Shown here piece after piece: positions 1 to 8,629 of a DNA stretch of 11,063 bases. Positions within the stretch are counted from its first letter, which is position 1; the number at the start of each line of letters is the position of its first letter. Location: contig JAAFHE010000060.1 in NCBI GenBank assembly GCA_013298265.1, positions 1 through 11,063 of the forward strand, read 5' to 3'. The DNA comes from Lysobacterales bacterium. GTDB lineage: Bacteria; Pseudomonadota; Gammaproteobacteria; Xanthomonadales; Rhodanobacteraceae. The notes beneath the pieces are model-generated. The model searched no databases, was not told where the DNA came from, and was given only the letters and a program-made list of their open reading frames with translations. The position numbers and the translations under genes are program-made.

Positions 1-128
1 CCGTGGGTGGCAAGCAGCGTTCGACGCCGATTCCCTTCGGCCCCTTCCTCGCTGCTGCAGGCTGGGCACAGTTCATCGCGGGCGACACGTTGCAGCGCTG
101 GTACACGCAGCTGCTGCTTTCGCCGTGA
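1..128 (+). CDS. pilD: Prepilin peptidase PilD, C-terminal end (partial)
   Basis: The 5' part lies outside the window; the first whole codon is at base 3 and the stop is TGA at 126-128. The roughly 41 visible residues contain the stretch PIPFGPFLAAAGW, which matches the conserved C-terminal loop and last membrane helix of type IV prepilin peptidases (aspartic proteases of the inner membrane that cleave and N-methylate type IV pilins and type II secretion pseudopilins). The catalytic aspartates lie upstream and cannot be seen. The stop overlaps the GTG start of coaE by 4 bp (GTGA), and pilD-coaE adjacency is common in gammaproteobacteria with type IV pili. The identification depends on this short tail plus the neighbour, so it is good but not certain. 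Confidence 0.8.
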   Translation, partial: VGGKQRSTPIPFGPFLAAAGWAQFIAGDTLQRWYTQLLLSP

Positions 129-751
129 ACTCGCCGGAAACAGTCAGCGCTCACTTCGTCGTGGCCATCGGCGGCGGCATAGCATCAGGCAAAACAGCGG
201 CCGCCGACGCTTTCGTGCGCCGGGGCATCGCTTGCCACGACGCCGACATCGCCGCGCGCGGCGTGGTTGCCCCAGGCCAGCCGGCCCTGGCCGAAATCAT
301 TGCGCGATTCGGGCCGCAGGTGCTGCAGGCGGACGGGGCGCTGGATCGGGCCGCGATGCGTCAGCGGGTATTTGGCGACGACGTTGCACGGCGCGCACTC
401 GAAGCCATCGTGCATCCGCGCGTTCGCGACTGGCTGCGTGCGCGGGTGGCCGCGGATCGGGGACCGTATTGCCTGCTGGCGATCCCGCTGCTGGCCGAGA
501 CCTGGCCGGCCTACGCCTGGGTCGACCGCGTGCTCATCGTCGATGTGGCGCCCGAGGTCCAGCTCGAACGCCTGCAGCGGCGGGACGCGGTGGAGCGCGA
601 ACTCGCGCTGAAGATGATCGCGGCACAGGCCACGCGCGCGCAGCGTCTCGCGATCGCGACAGACGTGGTCGACAACTCGGGCACGCTCCAACAGCTAGAT
701 GCCGCGGTCGACGCGCTGCATTCGAAGTTCCTGCAGCTGGCCTGCGCCTGA
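125..751 (+). CDS. coaE: Dephospho-CoA kinase CoaE
   Basis: This 208-residue protein has the usual length of CoaE, the cytosolic P-loop kinase that phosphorylates the 3'-hydroxyl of dephospho-CoA in the last step of coenzyme A synthesis. Seen in the sequence: the Walker A loop GGIASGKT (residues 17-24), CHDADIAARGVV (the 'DAD' substrate region), IVHPRVRDW (family HPxVR motif), IPLLAE (family PLLFE motif) and VVDNSGTL near the C terminus (family IDNSG motif). The GTG start at 125 lies inside the pilD stop codon (GTGA overlap), giving a normal N terminus about 12 residues before the first strand. There is no clear Shine-Dalgarno sequence, which fits translation coupled to pilD. Its 3' end is only 4 bp from the end of the convergent Nudix gene. 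The zapD and yacG genes that follow coaE in E. coli are absent here. Confidence 0.95.
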   Translation: MNSPETVSAHFVVAIGGGIASGKTAAADAFVRRGIACHDADIAARGVVAPGQPALAEIIARFGPQVLQADGALDRAAMRQRVFGDDVARRALEAIVHPRVRDWLRARVAADRGPYCLLAIPLLAETWPAYAWVDRVLIVDVAPEVQLERLQRRDAVERELALKMIAAQATRAQRLAIATDVVDNSGTLQQLDAAVDALHSKFLQLACA

Positions 752-755
752 AGCG

Positions 756-1718
756 TCACCAGAACGCGGAAATCCCGGCGATGCCCTGCGCGCCGGCGGC
801 CAGCGCCGTGGCGAGATCGCGCTGTGTCATTCCGCCCAGCGCAAATACCGGCAGCGTGGCTTCGTCGCAGAGCGCAGCAAACGCGTCCCAGCCGAGCGCG
901 ACCTGACCCGGATGGCTGGCGGTCATCGCGACGCTGCCGAGCACCGCGAAATCCGCACCAAGCGACTGCGCCAGAGCCAGCTCTTCGGCGGTGTGGCAGG
1001 ACGCGGCAAACCAGCGACGCGTGCTCACCGGACGCTCGCGCAGCTGCGCAAGCTGCGCCGCAGGGACATGCACACCGTCGAGGTCCAGCTCCTCGACCAG
1101 ATCGCTGCGCGAATTGATCAGCAGCTGACCGCCGGCGGCGCGCACGCGATTGAGGCAGGCTGCCGCCAGGCGGCGCAGCGTTGCGTCGTCGCTGTGCTTG
1201 TCGCGCAGTTGCACCAGACGCACGCCGCGCTCCAGCGCCGCGTCGAGATGCGCCAGGAAGACGTCCGCGTCGGCACCCGGCTGCGGTGTAATGAGGTAAC
1301 GCTGCGGCAATGCGAGCGCATGGATGACCGGATGGTCCGCGGCCGGCATCTCGTTGGGATCCAGCGCCGTGGCCGGCACCCATTTCAGCGGCTGCCCCTC
1401 GCAAGGATGCGGCACGCCTTCGAATGCCTGCACACGGTAGACGTCGAGCAGGATGCGCTTGGTCGCGTAGCGCCAGGGAATGCGGATCAACGACTCGGCC
1501 GAGGCGACGCGTACGCCGATCTCCTCGAGAATTTCCCGCTGCAACGCCTGAACCGGCGTTTCTCCCGGCTCAACCTTGCCACCGGGGAATTCCCAGTAAC
1601 CGGCCAGATGCTTGCCTTCGGGACGCTGCGCGAGCAGCACGCGGCCGTCGGCGTCGATCAGCGCCGCCGCCACCACATGCACGGGCGCGACATCGGCCGT
1701 AGCCGGTGTCGCGCTCAT
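756..1718 (-). CDS. Nudix hydrolase (MutT-type) fused to a ThiE-like domain
   Basis: A 320-residue two-domain protein. Residues 12-135 form a MutT-like Nudix hydrolase with a complete Nudix box: G47, five residues, E53, seven residues, then REILEEIGV at 61-69. Members of this class hydrolyse nucleoside diphosphates linked to another moiety; MutT itself removes 8-oxo-dGTP. Residues 138-320 resemble thiamine-phosphate synthase (TIM barrel): YLITP at 141-145, VQLRDKH at 169-175, GVHVPAAQL at 215-223, and FALGGM with AAGAQGIAGISAFW at the C terminus. In true ThiE the barrel has an 'ND' and a 'GQED' motif whose aspartates hold magnesium; here they read NS (202-203) and PAAQ (219-222), so thiamine-phosphate synthase activity is doubtful. 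Such fusions next to secA are known in pseudomonads and xanthomonads. The gene starts 26 bp after secA and probably shares its transcript. Function of the second half is unknown. Confidence 0.92.
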   Translation of the reverse strand: MSATPATADVAPVHVVAAALIDADGRVLLAQRPEGKHLAGYWEFPGGKVEPGETPVQALQREILEEIGVRVASAESLIRIPWRYATKRILLDVYRVQAFEGVPHPCEGQPLKWVPATALDPNEMPAADHPVIHALALPQRYLITPQPGADADVFLAHLDAALERGVRLVQLRDKHSDDATLRRLAAACLNRVRAAGGQLLINSRSDLVEELDLDGVHVPAAQLAQLRERPVSTRRWFAASCHTAEELALAQSLGADFAVLGSVAMTASHPGQVALGWDAFAALCDEATLPVFALGGMTQRDLATALAAGAQGIAGISAFW

Positions 1719-1725
1719 GCTGTCA

Positions 1726-1729
1726 CTCC
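1726..1729 (-). promoter_or_regulatory. Ribosome binding site of the Nudix/ThiE-like gene
   Basis: On the - strand GGAG lies 7 nt before the ATG at 1718, inside the 26-bp gap after the secA stop. It supports the chosen start and independent translation initiation within a shared secA transcript. Confidence 0.6.
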
Positions 1730-1744
1730 GTCAGGTCCTCGCAC

Positions 1745-4474
<2,730 letters not shown>

Positions 4475-4547
4475 GGAGTAAGTCGCTCAGCAGGAAAGGG
4501 AGAAACGCGCCAAGCCCGCGCGATGCGCAGGCGCGAGCGGACCGCCG

Positions 4548-4576
4548 ATGATAAGCCGGCGGCCGCGTCGGGAAAA
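4548..4576 (-). promoter_or_regulatory. Possible weak sigma-70 promoter upstream of secA
   Basis: On the - strand the hexamer TATCAT (4548-4553, five of six matches to TATAAT) lies 17 nt downstream of TTTTCC (4571-4576), a poor -35. It would give a secA leader of about 65-70 nt. This is the best promoter-like match in the 157-bp spacer between the M23 gene and secA, but the -35 is weak and secA may equally be transcribed from upstream. Confidence 0.22.
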
Positions 4577-4585
4577 GGATGGTGG

Positions 4586-4620
4586 GTTGCCAGCCCCTGG
4601 ATTCAAGGGCTGCGGGCAAC
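4586..4620 (-). repeat. Stem-loop between the M23 peptidase gene and secA
   Basis: An inverted repeat with arms GTTGCC (4586-4591) and GGCAAC (4615-4620), continuing without a break on one side into AGCCC (4592-4596) pairing with GGGCT (4607-4611). The result is 11 base pairs with a 3-nt bulge (4612-4614) and a 10-nt loop. It lies 11 bp past the stop of the M23 gene. No immediate run of T follows on the - strand (only a CCTTTTCCC stretch about 10 nt later), so it is not a textbook Rho-independent terminator. It could be an attenuator, an mRNA processing or stability element, or a weak terminator before secA. Confidence 0.5.
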
Positions 4621-4631
4621 TGGCCCGGCTG

Positions 4632-5573
4632 TCAGGCCTTGCGCTGGCTGCGCACGTAGGCGATCGGATTGACGGCCTTGCCGTTGAGCCAGACTTCGAA
4701 ATGCACATGCGAACCGGTGGAGCGGCCGCTGGAGCCGACCTTGGCGATGACTTCGCCGACGCGGACGCGCTGGCCGACCAGGGCCAGGTTCTGGGAATTA
4801 TGTGCATAGCGGGTCATGTAGCCGTTGCCGTGGTCGACTTCGACCACGTTGCCGTAACCAGGACGGGTGCCGGACCACGTGACGACGCCTTCGGCGACGG
4901 AGTGGATGTCCGCACCCACGTTGGCGTCGAAATCGATGCCGGAGTGGAAAGCGCTGGCGCCGGTGAACGGATCGGGACGGCCGCCGAAATACGAGGAGAT
5001 ATAGCCCGTGCTGACCGGCATGCCGCTGGGCAGCAGGTCGGAATCGATCTTGCGATCAAGCAGCAGGTTCTCCAGTACTTCGAGCTGGGCCTGCTGGCGC
5101 ACGAAGCGTGCGTGCAATTCTTCGATGGAGTCGGTCAGCTCCGGCGCGGCGGCATGCGAAACGGAGGGCTGCAGTTCTTCGGGACCGCCGACAGCGGGCG
5201 GCTCGGAAAAGCTGAACTCACCGTCGTCGAGTTTGCCCGCGCGGGTGAGTCGCTCACCAAGCGCATTGAGACGAGTGGCGTGCGCCTGCAGCGCACCGAG
5301 CTTGACCGCCAGCGCATCAAGGTCGCGCTGGGTGCTTTGCTTGATCTGTTCGAGTTCGCGCAGGCGCGCGTCGCTCTGTTCCTTGAGTTCCCGCACTTCG
5401 GCCAGCGTCCGTGTCTTCGGACCGGCCACGCTGTAGGCCACGCTGACGCCCAGCAGTGCACAAGCAAGGGCGGCGCAGCCAAGTATTGCTCCACACTTCA
5501 GCCGGGTACGCCAGCAACCCAGATCGATGGTCTGCGGCACAGCATGTGGCTTTGCGACAATAATGATATTCAT
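4632..5573 (-). CDS. Membrane-anchored M23-family (LytM-type) metallopeptidase
   Basis: A 313-residue protein with a short cytoplasmic N terminus (MNIIIVAKPHA), one membrane helix at about residues 27-50, a charged coiled-coil-like segment at about 57-110, a second helical stretch at about 148-175, and a C-terminal M23 domain at about 188-305. All metal and catalytic positions of the LytM class are present: HSGID (H210, D214), YAH (H258) and HVH (H289, H291). It is therefore predicted to be an active zinc endopeptidase cutting peptidoglycan crosslinks on the periplasmic side, unlike the degenerate LytM activators EnvC and NlpD. The frame stays open for 44 more codons upstream, but these overlap the divergent DciA gene, and MNIIIV followed by the membrane helix is the likely real start. 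Related peptidases sit just before secA in other gammaproteobacteria. Substrate and division role are inferred from context. Confidence 0.92.
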   Translation of the reverse strand: MNIIIVAKPHAVPQTIDLGCWRTRLKCGAILGCAALACALLGVSVAYSVAGPKTRTLAEVRELKEQSDARLRELEQIKQSTQRDLDALAVKLGALQAHATRLNALGERLTRAGKLDDGEFSFSEPPAVGGPEELQPSVSHAAAPELTDSIEELHARFVRQQAQLEVLENLLLDRKIDSDLLPSGMPVSTGYISSYFGGRPDPFTGASAFHSGIDFDANVGADIHSVAEGVVTWSGTRPGYGNVVEVDHGNGYMTRYAHNSQNLALVGQRVRVGEVIAKVGSSGRSTGSHVHFEVWLNGKAVNPIAYVRSQRKA

Positions 5574-5607
5574 GCTGGTTCGTTCTAGTTCTGCCTGGGT
5601 TTCCGAG

Positions 5608-6099
5608 ATGCAAACAAAGCCACCATCAACCGCATCGACATCGCGGCGCCCGCCGTCCGGCCCCAAACCGGTCGGCGAGACTTCCCCCGTCGCGTCGCTT
5701 ATCAAGCGAGCGCGAGCGCTGGAAGCATTGGATCTTCGTCTGCGCCTGACGCTACCCCCTGCGCTTCGCCTGCATTGCTGCCTGGCCGATGCGCGACAGG
5801 GTCGCGTTGTTTTTCTGGCGGACTCCTCGACCTGGGCGGCAAAGCTGAGGCTTCACCAATCCCCGATCCTGGCCGAAGCGCAAAAAGCACTGGGCCAGCC
5901 TTTCAAGTCGTTCGCCGTCAAAGTGGCACCCTTGCCGTCCGTTCCCCCGGAGCCTGCAAGGCGGAAGCCGCTTTCCCACACCGCCGCCGCGCATTTGAGC
6001 AAGGCAGCGGTCGCACTGGCAGACCCCGAACTCAGGGCCCTGTTCTTAAGTATGGCGTCCCTCGCCGAAACTGCTGATTCCAATGACGCGGAGTCTTGA
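5608..6099 (+). CDS. DciA/DUF721-family protein, probable replicative helicase loader
   Basis: A 163-residue basic protein. The core (about 29-108) has the family pattern: a leading helix LIKRARALEALDLRLR, LPPAL, HCCLAD, a strand ending in LADSSTWAAKLRLH (the conserved W-A-x-x-L-R positions), and a closing strand FAVKVAP. The C terminus (122-153) forms a predicted helix with ADPELRALFLSMASLA, seen in gammaproteobacterial members. DciA proteins are the ancestral loaders of the DnaB helicase in bacteria that lack DnaC or DnaI; assignment to that role here is by family resemblance. The N terminus is Pro/Ser/Thr-rich and poorly constrained. The start at 5608 was chosen because starts further upstream would overlap the M23 gene; no clear Shine-Dalgarno sequence was found. 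It is the only + strand gene in the middle of the window, divergent from the M23 gene (34-bp gap) and convergent with lpxC. Confidence 0.82.
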   Translation: MQTKPPSTASTSRRPPSGPKPVGETSPVASLIKRARALEALDLRLRLTLPPALRLHCCLADARQGRVVFLADSSTWAAKLRLHQSPILAEAQKALGQPFKSFAVKVAPLPSVPPEPARRKPLSHTAAAHLSKAAVALADPELRALFLSMASLAETADSNDAES

Positions 6100-6103
6100 C
6101 CGC

Positions 6104-6116
6104 GCCGCGCTGCGGC
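6104..6116. repeat. Small GC hairpin between convergent dciA-like gene and lpxC
   Basis: GCCGC (6104-6108) and GCGGC (6112-6116) form a 5-bp stem with a 3-nt loop, within the 46-bp gap between the two convergent stops. It is followed by only TT on the + strand and no T-run on the - strand, so terminator function is weakly supported. Confidence 0.25.
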
Positions 6117-6145
6117 TTGCTGAGGGCCGTAGCGGGTATTGCTTC

Positions 6146-7057
6146 CTACATCGCCTGGGCAGGGTGGGCGTAGGAAATTGGTGCCGTGGCCGGGTCGTCG
6201 AAGCAAACCTCTTCCCACGCGCTGGTATCCGCCAGCAGGTTACGCAATAACTGATTGTTCAACTGATGCCCGGACTTGTGCCCGTAGAAGGCACCGATAA
6301 GGCTGTGTCCGAGCAGGTACAGGTCGCCGATGGCATCGAGGATCTTGTGTTTGACGAATTCGTCCTCGTAGCGCAGACCGTCTTCGTTGAGTACGCGATA
6401 GTCGTCGAGGACGATCGCATTGTCCATCGACCCCCCCAGGACGAGATTACGCTCGCGCAGCATTTCAATGTCACGCATGAAGCCGAAGGTGCGCGCGCGC
6501 GAGACTTCCTTCACGAAGGAAGTCGTGGAGAAGTCGATCTCCGCGCGGGACGTCTGCGCGGTGAAGATCGGATGATTGAAATCGATGGAAAAGCCGACCT
6601 TGAAGCCGTCGAAGGGCTCGAATCGCGCCCATTTGTCGCCTTCCTGAATGGTCAGCGGCTTCTTGATGCGAATGAAGCGCTTGGCCTTGGCCTGTTCCTC
6701 GATGCCCGCGGACTGCAGCAGGAATACGAAGGGGCCGGCGCTGCCGTCCATGATCGGCACTTCGGAAGCGGACAGGTCCACGTAGGCGTTGTCGATGCCC
6801 AGGCCCGCCATGGCCGACAGCAGATGTTCGACTGTCGATACGCGGATCGTTCCCTTGGTCAGGGTGCTGGACAGGCTGGTATCACCGACGTTTTCCGCGC
6901 GGGCATGGATTTCTACCGGCGGATTCAGATCCACCCGACGGAACACGATACCCGTGTCTACCGCCGCCGGACGCAGGGTCATATAGACCTTTTCGCCGGT
7001 GTGGATGCCGACGCCTGTCGCCCGAATGACATTTTTTAGCGTTCGTTGTTTGATCAT
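6146..7057 (-). CDS. lpxC: UDP-3-O-acyl-N-acetylglucosamine deacetylase LpxC
   Basis: A 303-residue cytosolic zinc deacetylase, the committed step of lipid A synthesis. The length is close to E. coli LpxC (305). Zinc ligands are visible as H78 in TVEHLLSA, and H237 and D241 in [10 protein letters not shown]; the catalytic E77 and H264 (SGHQLNN) are also present, as is [10 protein letters not shown] near 101-110 in the acyl-binding region. The start [11 protein letters not shown] at 7057 matches the family; 18 more codons are open upstream but do not fit. AGGGGA lies about 11 nt before the ATG, a weakly placed ribosome binding site. The C terminus, [10 protein letters not shown], lacks the LA...AVLA tail through which FtsH degrades the E. 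coli enzyme. A terminator and a promoter-like element separate it from ftsZ, so it is probably transcribed at least partly on its own. Confidence 0.97.
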   Translation of the reverse strand: MIKQRTLKNVIRATGVGIHTGEKVYMTLRPAAVDTGIVFRRVDLNPPVEIHARAENVGDTSLSSTLTKGTIRVSTVEHLLSAMAGLGIDNAYVDLSASEVPIMDGSAGPFVFLLQSAGIEEQAKAKRFIRIKKPLTIQEGDKWARFEPFDGFKVGFSIDFNHPIFTAQTSRAEIDFSTTSFVKEVSRARTFGFMRDIEMLRERNLVLGGSMDNAIVLDDYRVLNEDGLRYEDEFVKHKILDAIGDLYLLGHSLIGAFYGHKSGHQLNNQLLRNLLADTSAWEEVCFDDPATAPISYAHPAQAM

Positions 7058-7101
7058 TTCTATTTTTGTCCCCTGGGGCAGGAGCCAACAAAACGGTCCG
7101 G

Positions 7102-7130
7102 ATGCTAGCACAGGGCTTTATGACAGAAAA
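7102..7130 (-). promoter_or_regulatory. Probable lpxC promoter (extended -10)
   Basis: On the - strand TGCTAGCAT (7102-7110) forms an extended -10 (TGN followed by TAGCAT, four of six matches to TATAAT). The hexamer 17 nt upstream, TTTTCT (7125-7130), is a weak -35, as is typical with extended -10 elements. The predicted leader before the lpxC ATG is roughly 35-40 nt. Its place just after the ftsZ terminator makes a promoter here likely; the exact element is a guess from consensus. Confidence 0.42.
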
Positions 7131-7195
7131 GCAAAACGATGCGCGGGACCCACAACCTGTGGCGTGGATACAACAATAACCGTGCGATCGGGCAT

Positions 7196-7229
7196 AAAAA
7201 AGGCGATATGCCGTCGGCATATCGCCTTT
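7196..7229 (-). terminator. Rho-independent terminator downstream of ftsZ
   Basis: A perfect 11-bp inverted repeat with arm GGCGATATGCC (7202-7212) against GGCATATCGCC (7216-7226) around a 3-nt loop, followed on the - strand by six T (7201-7196). The flanking A/T bases can extend the stem to 14 bp. This is a textbook intrinsic terminator for transcription coming from ftsZ, about 150 nt after its stop. On the + strand only TTT follows, so activity should be mainly on the - strand. Confidence 0.9.
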
Positions 7230-7288
7230 AGGAGGACGTAGCATGACTGATGACGGCGCCTGTCGTCACCTGCCTTTGACGCTTTTTT

Positions 7289-7305
7289 GCGCAAGACCCT
7301 TGCGC
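7289..7305 (-). repeat. Hairpin in the ftsZ 3' untranslated region (third)
   Basis: GCGCAAG (7289-7295) and CTTGCGC (7299-7305) pair perfectly over 7 bp with a 3-nt loop. On the - strand it is followed by six A, not T, so it is not a terminator. It is the third of four hairpins after ftsZ. Confidence 0.5.
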
Positions 7306-7321
7306 GGCCGACGCGACAACG

Positions 7322-7339
7322 CCGCAGCGGGTGCTGCGG
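7322..7339 (-). repeat. Hairpin in the ftsZ 3' untranslated region (second)
   Basis: CCGCAGC (7322-7328) and GCTGCGG (7333-7339) pair perfectly over 7 bp with a 4-nt loop. No T-run follows on either strand. Confidence 0.5.
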
Positions 7340-7354
7340 ATCGTCGCTATTCGA

Positions 7355-7375
7355 CGCGCGGACCCGGTCCGCGCG
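7355..7375 (-). repeat. Hairpin immediately after the ftsZ stop codon
   Basis: An inverted repeat with 10-base arms, CGCGCGGACC (7355-7364) and GGTCCGCGCG (7366-7375), around one central base. As RNA it would fold as about 8 bp with a 5-nt loop, beginning 3 nt after the ftsZ stop. Without a T-run it is not a terminator by itself; it may protect the 3' end of the ftsZ message. Confidence 0.5.
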
Positions 7376-7378
7376 CGA

Positions 7379-8554
7379 TCAGTCCGCCTGGCGCCGCAGG
7401 AACGCCGGGATGTCCAGATAGTCCATTGCCGGCTCGGCCGCGACCGCCGTTTCACTGACGCTGACCTGGCGCGCCGCCGGACCGGCCACACGCACCGCGG
7501 GCTGGGCATAGTCAACGACTTCGTTGCCGGTTCCCGTACGCAGCACCAGGCGCGGACGCGGCTCATCGCGCCGCGTCGTCACCGGCTGGCGGATGGCTGC
7601 ACGGTTGAGCCCCGTCGCGACCACCGTCACGCGCACTTCGTCCTGCAGCTCCGGATCCAGCGCCGTACCGATGACCACGGTCGCGTCTTCGCTCGCAAAG
7701 CCGTGGATGACCTGGCCGATCTCGTCGAACTCGCGCATGGTCAGGTTCGGGCCTGCCGTTACATTCACGAGGATGCCGCAGGCACCGGCGAGGTTGACGT
7801 CTTCCAGCAGCGGGTTGTTGATCGCCGACTCGGCGGCCGCGACCGCACGGTCGTCGCCCTTGGCCGACCCCGTGCCCATCATCGCCATGCCCATCTCGGA
7901 CATGACCGTGCGCACGTCGGCGAAGTCGACGTTGATCAGGCCCGGACGGGTGATCAGGTCGGCAATGCCCTGGACTGCACCGAGCAGCACGTCATTGGCC
8001 TGCTTGAACGCGCTGAGCAGGGTCACGTCCCGGCCGAGTACGGTCAGCAGTTTCTCGTTGGGCACGGTGATCAGCGAGTCGACGTGCTGGCTCAGATCTT
8101 CGATGCCCTTGAGCGCGACCTGCATGCGGCGCCGGCCTTCGAACGGGAACGGCTTGGTCACCACGGCAACCGTGAGGATGCCGAGCTCCTTGGCCAGCTG
8201 CGCGACCACGGGCGCCGCACCCGTGCCGGTACCGCCACCCATGCCGGCGGTGATGAACACCATGTCGGCACCCTGCAGCATCTCGACGATGCGTTCGCGG
8301 TCCTCCAGCGCCGCCTGACGGCCGACTTCGGGATTGGCGCCGGCGCCGAGCCCCTTGGTCACATTGCTGCCCAGTTGCAGGCTGAACTTGGCGCCTGAAT
8401 TCTTGATCGCCTGCGCATCGGTATTCGCGCAGACGAAATCAACGCCCTCGACGTGCTGCTGCACCATGTGGGCGACGGCATTGCCGCCGCCGCCGCCGAC
8501 ACCGATGACCTTGATCACCGCGTTCGGCGCGACCTTTTCCACGAATTCGAACAT
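7379..8554 (-). CDS. ftsZ: Cell division GTPase FtsZ
   Basis: A 391-residue tubulin-like GTPase that polymerises into the division ring at mid-cell. Seen in the sequence: [11 protein letters not shown] near 16-26, the tubulin signature GGGTGTG (106-112), the T7 synergy loop NVDFADV (208-214) that completes the neighbouring subunit's GTPase site, [12 protein letters not shown], a Pro/Arg/Val-rich linker from about 320, and the C-terminal peptide [14 protein letters not shown], the docking site for FtsA and ZipA. Two ATGs are possible, 8563 (adding MGV) and 8554. The second is preferred because GGAGG (8564-8568) is 9 nt before it but directly abuts the first, and because E. coli FtsZ also begins MFE. 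It is preceded by a 197-bp spacer with inverted repeats and followed by hairpins and a terminator. The sequence closely resembles xanthomonad FtsZ. Confidence 0.98.
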   Translation of the reverse strand: MFEFVEKVAPNAVIKVIGVGGGGGNAVAHMVQQHVEGVDFVCANTDAQAIKNSGAKFSLQLGSNVTKGLGAGANPEVGRQAALEDRERIVEMLQGADMVFITAGMGGGTGTGAAPVVAQLAKELGILTVAVVTKPFPFEGRRRMQVALKGIEDLSQHVDSLITVPNEKLLTVLGRDVTLLSAFKQANDVLLGAVQGIADLITRPGLINVDFADVRTVMSEMGMAMMGTGSAKGDDRAVAAAESAINNPLLEDVNLAGACGILVNVTAGPNLTMREFDEIGQVIHGFASEDATVVIGTALDPELQDEVRVTVVATGLNRAAIRQPVTTRRDEPRPRLVLRTGTGNEVVDYAQPAVRVAGPAARQVSVSETAVAAEPAMDYLDIPAFLRRQAD

Positions 8555-8563
8555 GACTCCCAT

Positions 8564-8568
8564 CCTCC
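8564..8568 (-). promoter_or_regulatory. Ribosome binding site of ftsZ
   Basis: GGAGG on the - strand, 9 nt before the ATG at 8554. A second ATG at 8563 touches it and is too close to use it. The stretch CGGAGGAU (8569-8562) can pair with GUUCUCCG (8634-8627), the 3' arm of an upstream hairpin, so access to this site might be modulated. Confidence 0.7.
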
Positions 8569-8617
8569 GGTTTTATGAACTGCTGGTTTTGTGTGCCGCG
8601 CGGACCTGCCTGGCCTG

Positions 8618-8629
8618 CCGACCGGTCGG
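8618..8629. repeat. 12-bp perfect palindrome upstream of ftsZ
   Basis: CCGACCGGTCGG reads identically on both strands. It could be a binding site for a dimeric regulator. Its last three bases (8627-8629) are shared with the neighbouring hairpin, so as RNA the two structures could not form fully together. Confidence 0.45.

Larger units (their letters stand above)
7058..7378 (-). other. ftsZ-lpxC spacer with structured RNA elements
   Basis: This 321-bp stretch has no convincing gene. In the direction of transcription (from 7378 down) it holds three short perfect hairpins (7355-7375, 7322-7339, 7289-7305), a strong Rho-independent terminator (7196-7229), an AT-rich stretch with a probable lpxC promoter (7102-7130), and the lpxC leader. 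A small inverted repeat CCACA/TGTGG (7150-7162) lies upstream of the promoter and could be an operator, but is short. On the + strand, an AGGAGG-ATG pair at 7230-7245 opens a 71-codon frame running antisense into ftsZ. Confidence 0.7.

Noticed and set aside
4548..5588. + strand open frame of 346 codons opposite the M23 peptidase gene
   Set aside because: The M23 gene has all its catalytic motifs in the other strand; this frame has no family features.
5574..5705. 44-codon upstream extension of the M23 peptidase
   Set aside because: It would overlap the divergent DciA-family gene, is unlike a secretion or membrane signal, and MNIIIV before the membrane helix is a natural N terminus.
7331..8398. 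+ strand open frame of 355 codons opposite ftsZ
   Set aside because: Antisense shadow of ftsZ, rich in Arg, His and Asp, with no domain.
8555..8563. Upstream ATG at 8563 as the ftsZ start
   Set aside because: The Shine-Dalgarno sequence directly abuts it, while it is 9 nt from the ATG at 8554, which also matches the E. coli start.
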